Shown here: positions 7,161 through 14,670 of the stretch, one piece after another
Layout: the number at the start of each line of letters is the position of its first letter
Numbering within the stretch: position 1 is the first letter of the stretch
Assembly (NCBI GenBank): GCA_000434635.1
Contig: HF988149.1
Span: 23,591-40,943, forward strand
Direction: 5' to 3'
Origin: Firmicutes bacterium CAG:110
GTDB lineage: Bacteria > Bacillota > Clostridia > Oscillospirales > Oscillospiraceae
Length of the DNA: 17,353 nucleotides
Translations under genes and position numbers: made by a program
The notes under the pieces: generated by a model
The model's database searches: none
The model's input: the letters and a program-made list of their open reading frames with translations, nothing else
What the model was told of the DNA's origin: nothing

Positions 7161-8104
7161 GTGTTTCTTCCCATGTTTTCGTCGAAATGTTGGTTGACCT
7201 GCTCCGTGAACTCCAGAGCGGCATTGTAGCCGAGCTTTTTCTGACGGTTGTTCATGGCGGCAACCTCCAGAATCATGGCAAGGTTCCGCCCCGGGGTGAT
7301 GGGGATGGTGTTCATGGGAACCTTGACCCCCAGCAGCTCCATGTACTGCTCCTCCAGACCCAGCCGGTCATAGACCTCCTGGGTGTTCCATGGAACGATG
7401 TTCACGATCAGGTTGATCTCGTTTTCCGTGCGGACGGCGCCCATGCCGAACAGCTTCGCCACGTTGACGATGCCGATGCCCCGCAGCTCGATGTAATTGC
7501 GGATCAGCTCGGGAGCGGTGCCCACCAGCGAGTTTGTGGAGACCTTGCGGATTTCCACGGCGTCGTCGGCGATCAGCCGGTGGCCGCGCTTGAGCAGCTC
7601 CACGGCGGCCTCACTTTTGCCGATGCCGCTGTCGCCGATCAGGAGAATGCCCTCGCCGTAGACCTCCACCAGCACGCCGTGGCGGGTAATCCGGGGCGCC
7701 AGCGCGGCTTTCAGGTAGGTGATGATGGTGGAAACGATGGTGCTGGTGGCTTCCTTGGTGCGCAGGACGGTAACATTGTGCTTCTGCGCCATCTGGAGGC
7801 ACTCGGCGTGGGGCGGGATGTCCCGGGCGATGAGCAGCGCCGGGAATTTGTAGGAAAACAGCCGGTCGAAGATCGCTCCCCGCTCCTTGGGCTGCAATTT
7901 GTCCACGTAGCTCATCTCCACATTGCCCATGACCTGCAGACGCATAGGCTCATAATGGTCAAAGTAGCCCGCCAGCTGAAGGCCGGGTCTTGCCACGTCC
8001 TCAACGGTGATGCGGATGGCGTCAAAATCCGTGGACGCGTAGGTGACTTCCAGATTAAATTCCTTTACCAGCGTTTTCAGCGGCACACTGTATGTATCCG
8101 TCAT
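7157..8104 (-). CDS. hprK: HPr kinase/phosphorylase
   Basis: A bifunctional enzyme that phosphorylates HPr of the sugar phosphotransferase system on a serine and removes that phosphate again, setting carbon catabolite control in Firmicutes. Of 315 residues, the N-terminal half is the variable domain. The catalytic half shows RHGVLVEVYG (His142), the P-loop GDSGIGKS (157-164), the ADD acidic pair (180-181) and the family signature ELRGIGIVNV (206-215). The frame is open upstream to 8176, but the ATG at 8104 fits the family N-terminus and has GGGGTG upstream. A TTGATA-17-TATAAT promoter lies just before. No HPr gene is in the window. It overlaps the following rluA-type gene. Confidence 0.95.
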   Translation of the reverse strand: MTDTYSVPLKTLVKEFNLEVTYASTDFDAIRITVEDVARPGLQLAGYFDHYEPMRLQVMGNVEMSYVDKLQPKERGAIFDRLFSYKFPALLIARDIPPHAECLQMAQKHNVTVLRTKEATSTIVSTIITYLKAALAPRITRHGVLVEVYGEGILLIGDSGIGKSEAAVELLKRGHRLIADDAVEIRKVSTNSLVGTAPELIRNYIELRGIGIVNVAKLFGMGAVRTENEINLIVNIVPWNTQEVYDRLGLEEQYMELLGVKVPMNTIPITPGRNLAMILEVAAMNNRQKKLGYNAALEFTEQVNQHFDENMGRNT

Positions 8105-8137
8105 GGTTTTCACCCCGAAAGCAAGGTTTTTACGACT

Positions 8138-8166
8138 ATTATACCTGTAAGGGGCGGGAATATCAA
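8138..8166 (-). promoter_or_regulatory. Promoter of hprK
   Basis: On the minus strand, TTGATA (8166-8161) and TATAAT (8143-8138) are separated by exactly 17 bp. Transcription would start near 8131, about 27 nt before the hprK start. It faces away from the rpmB promoter 38 bp further right. Confidence 0.85.
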
Positions 8167-8203
8167 TACATTTCAAAAAAACAAATTATTTTGAAAAAAA
8201 CAC

Positions 8204-8232
8204 TTGCATTTTACCGCGAAATCTGATATCAT
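8204..8232 (+). promoter_or_regulatory. Promoter of rpmB
   Basis: TTGCAT (8204-8209) and TATCAT (8227-8232) are separated by 17 bp. Transcription would start near 8239, leaving a leader of about 55 nt. The leader region includes a small inverted pair, GCGCC (8240-8244) and GGCG (8253-8256), of uncertain meaning. Confidence 0.75.
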
Positions 8233-8293
8233 ATCTAAGCGCCTGTGAATTGGCGTATTTATCGAGTCATTATCGGATGGGAGGTGCTAGAAA

Positions 8294-8482
8294 ATGGCTA
8301 AGTGTGATTTTTGTGGTAAGGGCGTAACCTTCGGTATCAAGGTCTCTCACTCCCACAGACGTTCCAACCGTGCATGGAAGCCCAACGTGAAGCGCGTCAA
8401 GGCTGTCGTTAACGGGACCCCCTGCCATGTGTACGCTTGTACCAGATGCCTCCGCTCCAACAAGGTTGAGCGCGCCGTCTGA
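8294..8482 (+). CDS. rpmB: 50S ribosomal protein L28
   Basis: A 62-residue L28. Seen: the N-terminal MAKCDFCGKG, the central SHSHRRSNRAWKPNVKRV that is characteristic of L28, and a C-terminal CTRCLRSNKV. The two CxxC pairs form the zinc-binding (C+) version. GGGAGGTG precedes the ATG. The gene is a single unit, with its own promoter and terminator, divergent from hprK. Confidence 0.97.
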   Translation: MAKCDFCGKGVTFGIKVSHSHRRSNRAWKPNVKRVKAVVNGTPCHVYACTRCLRSNKVERAV

Positions 8483-8501
8483 TTATCTTGGCATATAAAT
8501 C

Positions 8502-8533
8502 CGCCGCTGAAATTTTCAGCGGCGTTTTTATTT
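8502..8533 (+). terminator. Rho-independent terminator of rpmB
   Basis: CGCCGCTGA (8502-8510) pairs with TCAGCGGCG (8516-8524), followed by a T-rich run to 8533. It starts 20 bp after the rpmB stop. Confidence 0.9.
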
Positions 8534-8549
8534 TGTCTTCCTTTATACG

Positions 8550-8583
8550 AATCAAGGCTTCCCCTCCGGGGGAAGCCTTGATT
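8550..8583 (-). terminator. Hairpin terminator after the isocitrate dehydrogenase gene
   Basis: A perfect 15-bp stem, AATCAAGGCTTCCCC (8550-8564) with GGGGAAGCCTTGATT (8569-8583), around a TCCG loop, 18 bp past the stop of the leftward gene. The trailing T-run is weak in either direction, but the position between two convergent genes fits a terminator. Confidence 0.75.
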
Positions 8584-8601
8584 GTTTCACCATATCAAAT
8601 T

Positions 8602-9714
8602 TTACAGCAGCGCCATCACAGCGTCGGCGTACTGTGCGGCAGTGGCCGCAGTACCGTCGCTCCTGACCTCAACTTTGCACTCCGCCATGGCCTTTTCCAG
8701 ACGCGCGGCGGCATCGGCGCGGCAGATGTGGCGAAGCAGCATGGCGGCAGCCTTGATGATGCTGGCCGGGTTGGCGTAATCGCCCATGCCCCGCTCGATC
8801 ATCCGGGGGGCGGAGCCGTGGACCGCCTCGAACATGGCATAGCGGTCGCCCACGTTGGCGCTGCCCGCCGTACCCACGCCGCCCTGAATCTGGGCAGCCT
8901 CGTCGGTGATGATATCGCCGTAGAGGTTGGGCAGCAGCACCACCTGGAACTGCTCCCGCAGCGGCTCCTTCAGCAGATTCGCCGTCATGATGTCGATGTA
9001 GTAATCGTCCACGGTGATGCCGGGATAGTCGGCAGCGACCTCATGGCAGATGGCAGTGAATTTTCCGTCGGTCTTCTTCATGATGTTGGCCTTGGTGACC
9101 ACCGCCACGTGGGTCTTGCCGTTGCTTTTGGCGTAGTCAAAGGCGGCTCTGGCAATGCGGCGGGTGCCCATATCGGTAGTCACCTTGAAGTCCACCGCCA
9201 TGCCGGGCAGCTCCACGCCCCGGCTGCCCAGAACGTACTCGCCCTCCGTATTCTCCCGGAAGAACATCCAGTCGATGTTCTTTTCGGGGATACTCACGGG
9301 ACGGCAGTTGGCGTACAGATCCAGCTCCCGGCGCATGGCCACGTTGGCACTCTCCATTTTGCCGCCCATGGGGGTGGTGGTGGGGCCTTTCAGCAGCACG
9401 TCGCAGGTCTTGATCTCCGCCAGAACGTCGTCGGGAATGGCCTTGCCGCAGGCCAGGCGGTTCTCAATGGTCAGCCCCTCGATCTGTTTGATAACAATGG
9501 AACCGGCTGCAATTTCTTCCGCCAGCAGCTTTTCCAGCACACGGGTGGCCTGCGCCGTGATGATGGGGCCGATGCCGTCGCCGTCAATGACGCCGATGAT
9601 GACCTGCTTCTTGGTGGAAAAATCCGTCTTTTCCCCGTTCATGTTCCGGATTCTCTCCAGCTGCTCCTCCAGCAGCTTCTGAAACGCCTCACAGGCAAGT
9701 GTAATTTCCTTCAT
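8602..9714 (-). CDS. icd: NAD-type isocitrate dehydrogenase
   Basis: Oxidatively decarboxylates isocitrate to 2-oxoglutarate. Of 370 residues, the beta-decarboxylating dehydrogenase fold begins at IGVIDGDGIGP. The segment ESANVAMRRELDLYANCRP carries the serine and arginines that hold isocitrate; KANIMKKTDGKF is the form seen in isocitrate rather than isopropylmalate dehydrogenases; PNLYGDIITDEAA and FEAVHGSAP complete the site. About 36 residues precede the usual start, and the true start could be internal, but the ATG at 9714 has AAAGGAGGG upstream and overlaps the aconitase stop by one base. It is the last gene of the citrate operon. Isopropylmalate or homoisocitrate dehydrogenase are alternatives, made less likely by the neighbours. 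Confidence 0.85.
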   Translation of the reverse strand: MKEITLACEAFQKLLEEQLERIRNMNGEKTDFSTKKQVIIGVIDGDGIGPIITAQATRVLEKLLAEEIAAGSIVIKQIEGLTIENRLACGKAIPDDVLAEIKTCDVLLKGPTTTPMGGKMESANVAMRRELDLYANCRPVSIPEKNIDWMFFRENTEGEYVLGSRGVELPGMAVDFKVTTDMGTRRIARAAFDYAKSNGKTHVAVVTKANIMKKTDGKFTAICHEVAADYPGITVDDYYIDIMTANLLKEPLREQFQVVLLPNLYGDIITDEAAQIQGGVGTAGSANVGDRYAMFEAVHGSAPRMIERGMGDYANPASIIKAAAMLLRHICRADAAARLEKAMAECKVEVRSDGTAATAAQYADAVMALL

Positions 9715-11642
9715 TATTGTCCGCCCTCCTTTGTGTAGTTCAGCAGTCCACCTGCCATCAGAATCGCCCTTTGACGCTCCGTCAGGGCGCAGTTTACATA
9801 AAACTTGAAGCCATCATCAGCAGTGACCGCGAGTCTCCCCTGCTCCATGCCGCTGGCAATGTCCGAAATGGTCAGAACAGCGTCCTGATTCAGCTTGTCG
9901 TAGTCCTCCGGGTTTTCAAAGGTCACCGGCAGAATGCCCGCGTTGATCAGGTTCGCCACGTGGATTCTGGCGAAGGACTTGGCAATGACGCACCGGATGC
10001 CCAAGTACATGGGCACCAGCGCCGCGTGCTCCCGGGAGGAACCCTGCCCGTAGTTGCTGCCACCCACGACGATGCCGTCCCCCGCCGCCTTGGCTCGCTC
10101 GGCAAAGGTGGGGTCGCAGACCTCGAAGCAGAATTTGCTCAGGTAAGGGATGTTCGACCGGTAGGGCAGGATCTTCGCACCGGCGGGCATGATGTGGTCG
10201 GTGGTGATGTTGTCGCCCACTTTCAGCACCAGCTTCGCCGTCAGGCTGTCGGCAAAAGGCTTGCTCTTGGGGAATTCCTTGATGTTGGGGCCGCGAAGCA
10301 CTTCGGCGTCCGCCGCCTTGTCCGCGGGGAGAGGCGGCAGCACGGCGGAGTCGTTCACAAGGAATTTCTCCGGCATGGTCACGTGCAGGGGCTGGTCAAT
10401 GGTGGTCGGGTCGGTGATGTACCCCGTCAGGGCAGAGGCCACGGCGGTTTCGGGGGAAACCAGATACACCTGCCCGTCCCGTGTTCCGGAACGGCCCAGG
10501 AAATTCCGGTTGAAGGTTCTCAGGGAAACGCCGCCGGAGTTTGGCGAGAAGCCCATGCCGATGCAGGGGCCGCAGGCGCATTCCAGCACCCGCGCGCCGC
10601 TGGCGAGGATGTCCGACAGGGCGCCGCAGTCGCTGAGCATGGTCAGCACCTGCCGGGAGCCGGGGGACACGGACAGGCTGACGGAGGGGTGAATGGTCTT
10701 GCCCTTCAGCATGGCGGCGACCTTGAGCATGTCGTACAGGGAGGAATTGGTGCAGGAGCCGATGCATACCTGATCGACCTTCACGTCTTTCAGCGTCTCC
10801 ACGGCCACCACGTTGTCCGGGCTGTGGGGACAGGCGATCATGGGCTTGAGAGTGCCAAGATCAATGTCGATGATCTTATCGTACTCCGCATCCGGGTCGC
10901 TGGACACGGGAACGTAGTCCTCTTCCCTGCCCTGCGCGGCCAGAAACTTTCTCGTGACCTCGTCGGAGGGGAAAATGGAGGTGGTCGCGCCCAGCTCGGT
11001 CCCCATGTTGGTGATGGTGCCCCGCTCCGGGACGGACAGGGTGGCAATGCCCTCGCCGCCCCACTCGATGATCGCGCCCACGCCGCCCTTGACGGAGAGG
11101 ATGCGCAGCAGCTCCAGCGATACGTCTTTGGCGGTGACGTAGGGTCTGAGCCTGCCCGTCAGGTTCACCTTGTACATTTTGGGCATGGTGATATAATACG
11201 CGCCGCCGCCCATGGCCACCGCCACGTCCAGTCCGCCCGCGCCGAAGGCCAGCATACCGATGCCGCCGCCGGTGGGAGTATGGCTGTCAGAACCGATGAG
11301 GGTCTTGCCGGGCTTGCCAAAACGCTCCAGATGCACCTGATGGCAGATGCCGTTGCCGGGGCGGGAGAAATACACGCCGTGCTTGGCGGTAACGGTCTGC
11401 AAATAGCGGTGATCGTCGCTGTTTTCAAAGCCGCACTGGAGGGTGTTGTGATCGACGTAGGCGATGCTCATTTCCGTCTTCACTCTGGGAATACCCATGG
11501 TCTCGAATTCCAGATAGGCCATGGTGCCGGTGGCGTCCTGGGTCAGGGTCTGGTCGATGCGCAGCGCGACCTCGCTGCCGGGGGTCATGTCCCCGGAGAC
11601 CAGATGGGACGCAATGATTTTCTGTGCGATTGTCTTACCCAT
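9714..11642 (-). CDS. acn: Aconitate hydratase
   Basis: A 642-residue iron-sulfur enzyme that isomerises citrate to isocitrate. Seen: the substrate-loop region IGSDSHTPTGGGIGMLAFGAGGLDVA (about residues 117-141), [4Fe-4S] ligands Cys297 (in CIGSCTNS), Cys357 and Cys360 (in CACGPCIGMG), and a C-terminal swivel domain with YGQGSSREHAA. Both domains are in one chain, unlike the split LeuC/LeuD enzymes. The frame is open upstream to 11711, but the ATG at 11642 starts the normal N-terminus, has GGGAGGA about ten bases upstream, and overlaps the end of the regulator gene by eight bases. The gene lies between the regulator and isocitrate dehydrogenase in one operon. Confidence 0.95.
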   Translation of the reverse strand: MGKTIAQKIIASHLVSGDMTPGSEVALRIDQTLTQDATGTMAYLEFETMGIPRVKTEMSIAYVDHNTLQCGFENSDDHRYLQTVTAKHGVYFSRPGNGICHQVHLERFGKPGKTLIGSDSHTPTGGGIGMLAFGAGGLDVAVAMGGGAYYITMPKMYKVNLTGRLRPYVTAKDVSLELLRILSVKGGVGAIIEWGGEGIATLSVPERGTITNMGTELGATTSIFPSDEVTRKFLAAQGREEDYVPVSSDPDAEYDKIIDIDLGTLKPMIACPHSPDNVVAVETLKDVKVDQVCIGSCTNSSLYDMLKVAAMLKGKTIHPSVSLSVSPGSRQVLTMLSDCGALSDILASGARVLECACGPCIGMGFSPNSGGVSLRTFNRNFLGRSGTRDGQVYLVSPETAVASALTGYITDPTTIDQPLHVTMPEKFLVNDSAVLPPLPADKAADAEVLRGPNIKEFPKSKPFADSLTAKLVLKVGDNITTDHIMPAGAKILPYRSNIPYLSKFCFEVCDPTFAERAKAAGDGIVVGGSNYGQGSSREHAALVPMYLGIRCVIAKSFARIHVANLINAGILPVTFENPEDYDKLNQDAVLTISDIASGMEQGRLAVTADDGFKFYVNCALTERQRAILMAGGLLNYTKEGGQ

Positions 11643-12288
11643 GATTTTTGAATCCTCCCAACATGTGCTTTTTCGCGTTTTCGATATGCTTTGCCATGAG
11701 GCTCTCCGCAAGGTCGGCGTTGCCGGAAGCCATGGCGTCCAGAATTGCCCTGTGTTCCTTCCGGGTGTTGATGGTGCGCGACCAGTCCTCCATGGAGATG
11801 CGGCGGTAGCGCCGGGTCTTCCGGTGCAGGGGGAGCAGCGTGTCCACGATGACGGTACGCTTGCTCAAGTAGCAGATCGTGTCGTGGAACTGTTCATCCA
11901 CCTGCCGCAGAAGCTCGGCGTCTCCCTTGTCAAAGTAAAAATCCTGAAGGTCTGCGATATGGGTCAGCTGGGCAAGCCCCTCGGGAGTCATGTTCTTCGT
12001 GGCATAGTAGGCGGCAAGCCCCTCGATGCGCTGGCGGATGTTCATGATGTCTTCCAGATCTTCCTCGGTGATGCCCACCACCCGGGAGCCTTTGCCGGTG
12101 TCCTCAATAAGCCGCTCCTGTTCCAGACGGCGCAGCGCCTCCCGGATGGGGGTGCGGCTGACGCCCAGCTGATCGACCAGCTTCAGTTCCGTCAGTATCT
12201 CGCCCCGGGGGTAGACGCCCTGAATGATGTCGTTCTCCAGCTTCTCGAACACCTGATCCGCCAGAGACGTGGTTTTGAACTGATTCAT
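11635..12288 (-). CDS. GntR/FadR-family transcriptional regulator (FCD domain)
   Basis: A 217-residue DNA-binding regulator. Seen: a winged helix at about residues 5-72 with the GntR motif LGVSRTPIREALRRLEQERLIE, then an all-helical FCD ligand domain in which Asp131, His135, His179 and His201 fit the usual metal-binding set. Such proteins often sense small carboxylic acids; the ligand here is unknown, and citrate or a related acid is only an inference from the operon. The frame is open to 12327, but the ATG at 12288 has AAGGA upstream and starts the family N-terminus. It begins 10 bp after the citrate synthase stop. The palindromes over the operon promoter are candidate binding sites. Confidence 0.92.
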   Translation of the reverse strand: MNQFKTTSLADQVFEKLENDIIQGVYPRGEILTELKLVDQLGVSRTPIREALRRLEQERLIEDTGKGSRVVGITEEDLEDIMNIRQRIEGLAAYYATKNMTPEGLAQLTHIADLQDFYFDKGDAELLRQVDEQFHDTICYLSKRTVIVDTLLPLHRKTRRYRRISMEDWSRTINTRKEHRAILDAMASGNADLAESLMAKHIENAKKHMLGGFKNHG

Positions 12289-12298
12289 ATTCTTTTCC

Positions 12299-13675
12299 TT
12301 ACCCTCTTTCAGCAAAGTCAGGGGCAAGCTGCCGTATTTTCTCTTTCAGCTCCCGTTCTGTCATGACCGTCTGGCGGCCGTCCTCATACTGCTGGTCTAC
12401 CCATTCCTTCATGGCGATCACCAGCGGCGACTTTTTGTCCAGCTTCTCGCCGTCTTCCAGACCGTAGGTCTGGTTGATCCAGTAGGCGACGCCCGCAAGG
12501 CCGGAGGTTTTGCTGATCTGCACCGTGGCGGGCTTGTTCAGGATTTTCTTGGTATCGAAAATGGTGTAGATTTCCTCGTCCTTCATCAGGCCGTCGGCGT
12601 GGACGCCCGCCCGGGTGACATTGAAAGCGCTGCCCACAAAGGGCGTCATGGGCGGGATATCGTAGCCGATCTCGTTTTTGAAGTAATCGGCGATCTCGGT
12701 GATGACCGTGGTGTCCATGCCGTCAAGCGACCCCCGCAGGGACGCGTACTCGAACACCATGGCCTCCAGCGGCACATTTCCCGTCCGCTCGCCGATACCG
12801 AGCAGGGAACAGTTGACCGCGCAGGCGCCGTAGAGCCATGCCGTGGAGGCGTTGGCCACGCCCTTGTAAAAATCGTTGTGGCCGTGCCATTCCAGATGCT
12901 CGCTGGGAACGTCGGAATAGTGCTGCAAGCCGTAGATAATGCCCGCCACGCTCCGCGGCAGCGCCGCTTCGGTGAAGGGGACGCCGTAGCCCATGGTGTC
13001 GCAGGCGCGAATCTTCACCGGCACCCCCGCTTCCCGGCTCAGCCGCTGCAATTCGTTGACGAAGGGCACCACGAAGCCGTAGAAGTCCGCCCGGGTGATG
13101 TCCTCCAGATGGCAGCGGGGAATGACTCCGGCATTGAAGGCTTCCTTCACCGTGGCAAGGTAATAGTCCATGGCCTGTTTTCTCGTCATCTTCATTTTCT
13201 TGAAGATGTGGTAGTCCGAGCAGGAGACCAGAATGCCGGTTTCCTTGATGCCAAGGTCATGCACCAGCTGGAAGTCTTCCTTTGTCGCTCGGATCCAGCT
13301 GGTGATCTCCGGGAATTTGAGGTCCAGCGCCATGCACTTTTCGATGGCCTCCCGGTCTTTTTTGCTGTAGATGAAAAATTCCGTCTGGCGGATGATGCCG
13401 TAGGGGCCGCCCAGCTTGCTCAGCAGCTTGTAGATGTTTACGATCTGGTCAACGGAATACGGCTCCACGGACTGCTGACCATCCCGCAGGGAGGTGTCCG
13501 TGATCCAGATCTCCTCAGGCATGGACATGGGCACCCGGCGGTGGTTGAACGCCACCTTGGGAATGGTGCCGTAGGAATACACATCCCGCTGCAAATTCGG
13601 TTCCGCCACATCCTGAAGGGAGTATTTGTAGGATTTCTGCTCCAACAGGTTGGTCTTACTGGAAATCTCTAGCAT
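12299..13675 (-). CDS. Probable Re-type citrate synthase (LeuA/homocitrate synthase family)
   Basis: Condenses an acyl-CoA with a 2-oxoacid. Of 458 residues, the DRE-TIM barrel shows TDTSLRDGQQS (59-69), LEDITRAD, CDTMGYG and the metal-binding HGHND (264-268). It lacks a clear LeuA-type C-terminal leucine-control domain. Homologues of this type in anaerobic clostridia, first shown for Clostridium kluyveri, are Re-face citrate synthases. Position in front of aconitase and isocitrate dehydrogenase, with no leuCD, supports oxaloacetate as substrate. Homocitrate or 2-isopropylmalate synthase remain possible. The frame is open to 13732, but the ATG at 13675 has AAAGGGG eight bases upstream and lies downstream of the promoter. 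First gene of the operon. Confidence 0.8.
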   Translation of the reverse strand: MLEISSKTNLLEQKSYKYSLQDVAEPNLQRDVYSYGTIPKVAFNHRRVPMSMPEEIWITDTSLRDGQQSVEPYSVDQIVNIYKLLSKLGGPYGIIRQTEFFIYSKKDREAIEKCMALDLKFPEITSWIRATKEDFQLVHDLGIKETGILVSCSDYHIFKKMKMTRKQAMDYYLATVKEAFNAGVIPRCHLEDITRADFYGFVVPFVNELQRLSREAGVPVKIRACDTMGYGVPFTEAALPRSVAGIIYGLQHYSDVPSEHLEWHGHNDFYKGVANASTAWLYGACAVNCSLLGIGERTGNVPLEAMVFEYASLRGSLDGMDTTVITEIADYFKNEIGYDIPPMTPFVGSAFNVTRAGVHADGLMKDEEIYTIFDTKKILNKPATVQISKTSGLAGVAYWINQTYGLEDGEKLDKKSPLVIAMKEWVDQQYEDGRQTVMTERELKEKIRQLAPDFAERG

Positions 13676-13705
13676 AGAGTAAGCCCCTTTCCGCTTTCTT
13701 GTCTT

Positions 13706-13731
13706 AATGTATACAATTATACAGCTGTACA
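13706..13731. promoter_or_regulatory. Palindromic operator candidates over the citrate-operon promoter
   Basis: Two adjacent palindromes: TGTATACA (13708-13715), set in ATTGTATACATT on the minus strand, and a perfect TACAGCTGTA (13720-13729). The first covers the start-site region and reaches the -10 box; the second lies in the spacer. ATTGTATACA-like sites are typical of FadR-type GntR proteins, so the regulator in the operon may bind here and repress its own promoter. Confidence 0.6.
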
Positions 13732-13743
13732 TTTATCTGTCAA
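13716..13743 (-). promoter_or_regulatory. Promoter of the citrate synthase operon
   Basis: On the minus strand TTGACA (13743-13738) and TATAAT (13721-13716) are both perfect, with a 16-bp spacer, about 40 bp before the citrate synthase start. No other good promoter was seen inside the four-gene run. Confidence 0.88.
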
Positions 13744-13753
13744 TGCACAAATA

Positions 13754-13787
13754 CAGCAAAAAAACGGTCTGCCGCAGCAGACCGTTT
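13754..13787 (-). terminator. Rho-independent terminator after the ZIP gene
   Basis: Read leftward, an 11-bp stem (13777-13787 with 13762-13772, CGCA loop on the plus strand) is followed by a run of seven T on the minus strand, three of them in the stem. It begins 15 bp past the end of the ZIP gene and insulates it from the citrate operon promoter. Confidence 0.9.
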
Positions 13788-13801
13788 GGTAATCTTTTTT
13801 C

Positions 13802-14596
13802 TTAGCCAAGCATCACGTCCAGAAGCATCATCACAGCAAAGCCCAGAATGATGCCCATGGTAGCGCAGTAAGGCTGCTCTTTCTGATTCTGCTGACACTC
13901 CGGTATCAGCTCATGTACCGCAACCAGAATCATCGCCCCGGCGGCAAAGGCAAGGGCATAAGGCAGGATCGCTTCCACCGTCACCACCAGCAGCGCGCCG
14001 ATCACCCCGGAAACCGGCTCCACCAGACCGGAAGCCTGCCCCAGCAGGAAGCTTCTGCGCCGGGAGTAGCCCTCCCGCCGCAGCGGCACGGACACCGCCG
14101 CCCCCTCCGGGAAATTCTGCAAGCCGATGCCCACGGCAATGGACACCGCCCCCATCAGCCCATCCGGGCTTGCGCCGGTCCCCAGCGCCCCGAAGGCCAC
14201 GCCCACGGCAAGCCCCTCGGGGATATTGTGCAGGGTGATGGAAAGCACCAGCATGATAATGCGGTTCATACGTTCTCCGGGCATTCCCATGCCCGCTCTT
14301 TTTCTGGCAAAGCAGACGGCCTTATCCGATCCCCACAGGAACAGCGCCCCCAGCAGGAACCCGGATACCGCCACAAGCCACGCAGGTGTGTTCCCTACGG
14401 CCTCCGCCCGCTGAATGGCGGGCTGTAACAGCGACCAGAAGCTGGCCGCGATCATCACGCCGGCAGAAAAGCCCAACATAAGATTCAGCGCTCTGGCACT
14501 GGGGGATTTAAAAAAGACCACCGTGGCAGCGCCAAGTGCCGTCACAAACCAAGTCCCCAGTGTCGCCACCAGCGCCAACCAGACATAATGTTCCAC
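13802..14596 (-). CDS. ZIP-family metal transporter (GufA-like)
   Basis: A 264-residue inner-membrane transporter, expected to bring zinc or a related divalent metal into the cell. Seen: about eight hydrophobic segments, with the metal-site motifs HNIPEG (His123-Glu127 region) in one helix and NFPEG (Asn161-Glu164) in the next, plus HE at 228-229. The start is GTG at 14596 with GGGAGGTG close upstream; an ATG two bases away is out of frame. It follows the YgjP-like gene in the same direction with a 74-bp gap, and ends at a strong terminator. Zinc is the likeliest metal, but specificity cannot be read from sequence. Confidence 0.9.
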   Translation of the reverse strand: MEHYVWLALVATLGTWFVTALGAATVVFFKSPSARALNLMLGFSAGVMIAASFWSLLQPAIQRAEAVGNTPAWLVAVSGFLLGALFLWGSDKAVCFARKRAGMGMPGERMNRIIMLVLSITLHNIPEGLAVGVAFGALGTGASPDGLMGAVSIAVGIGLQNFPEGAAVSVPLRREGYSRRRSFLLGQASGLVEPVSGVIGALLVVTVEAILPYALAFAAGAMILVAVHELIPECQQNQKEQPYCATMGIILGFAVMMLLDVMLG

Positions 14597-14670
14597 ATCG
14601 CACCTCCCGTAACCATTATAGTATCCGGGGGGCGATTCGGTGCGTGCGTTTGTCGAAAAAAACGTTTACA

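Noticed and set aside
7187..8194. 335-codon rightward open frame antisense to hprK
   Set aside because: No motif and no ribosome binding site. The leftward frame carries the complete HPr kinase signatures.
8488..9738. 416-codon rightward open frame antisense to isocitrate dehydrogenase
   Set aside because: Same type of shadow frame. It begins inside the rpmB terminator region and has no family motif, while the opposite strand has a clear enzyme.
9717..11651. Very long rightward open frame (644 codons) antisense to aconitase
   Set aside because: Its product is rich in His, Gly, Val and Ala with no recognisable motif. It is the usual shadow frame opposite a GC-rich gene; the leftward frame carries all the aconitase motifs.
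14615..14620. TATAAT on the minus strand just upstream of the ZIP gene
   Set aside because: No -35 box at a usable distance, and the start site would fall on the Shine-Dalgarno, leaving almost no leader.
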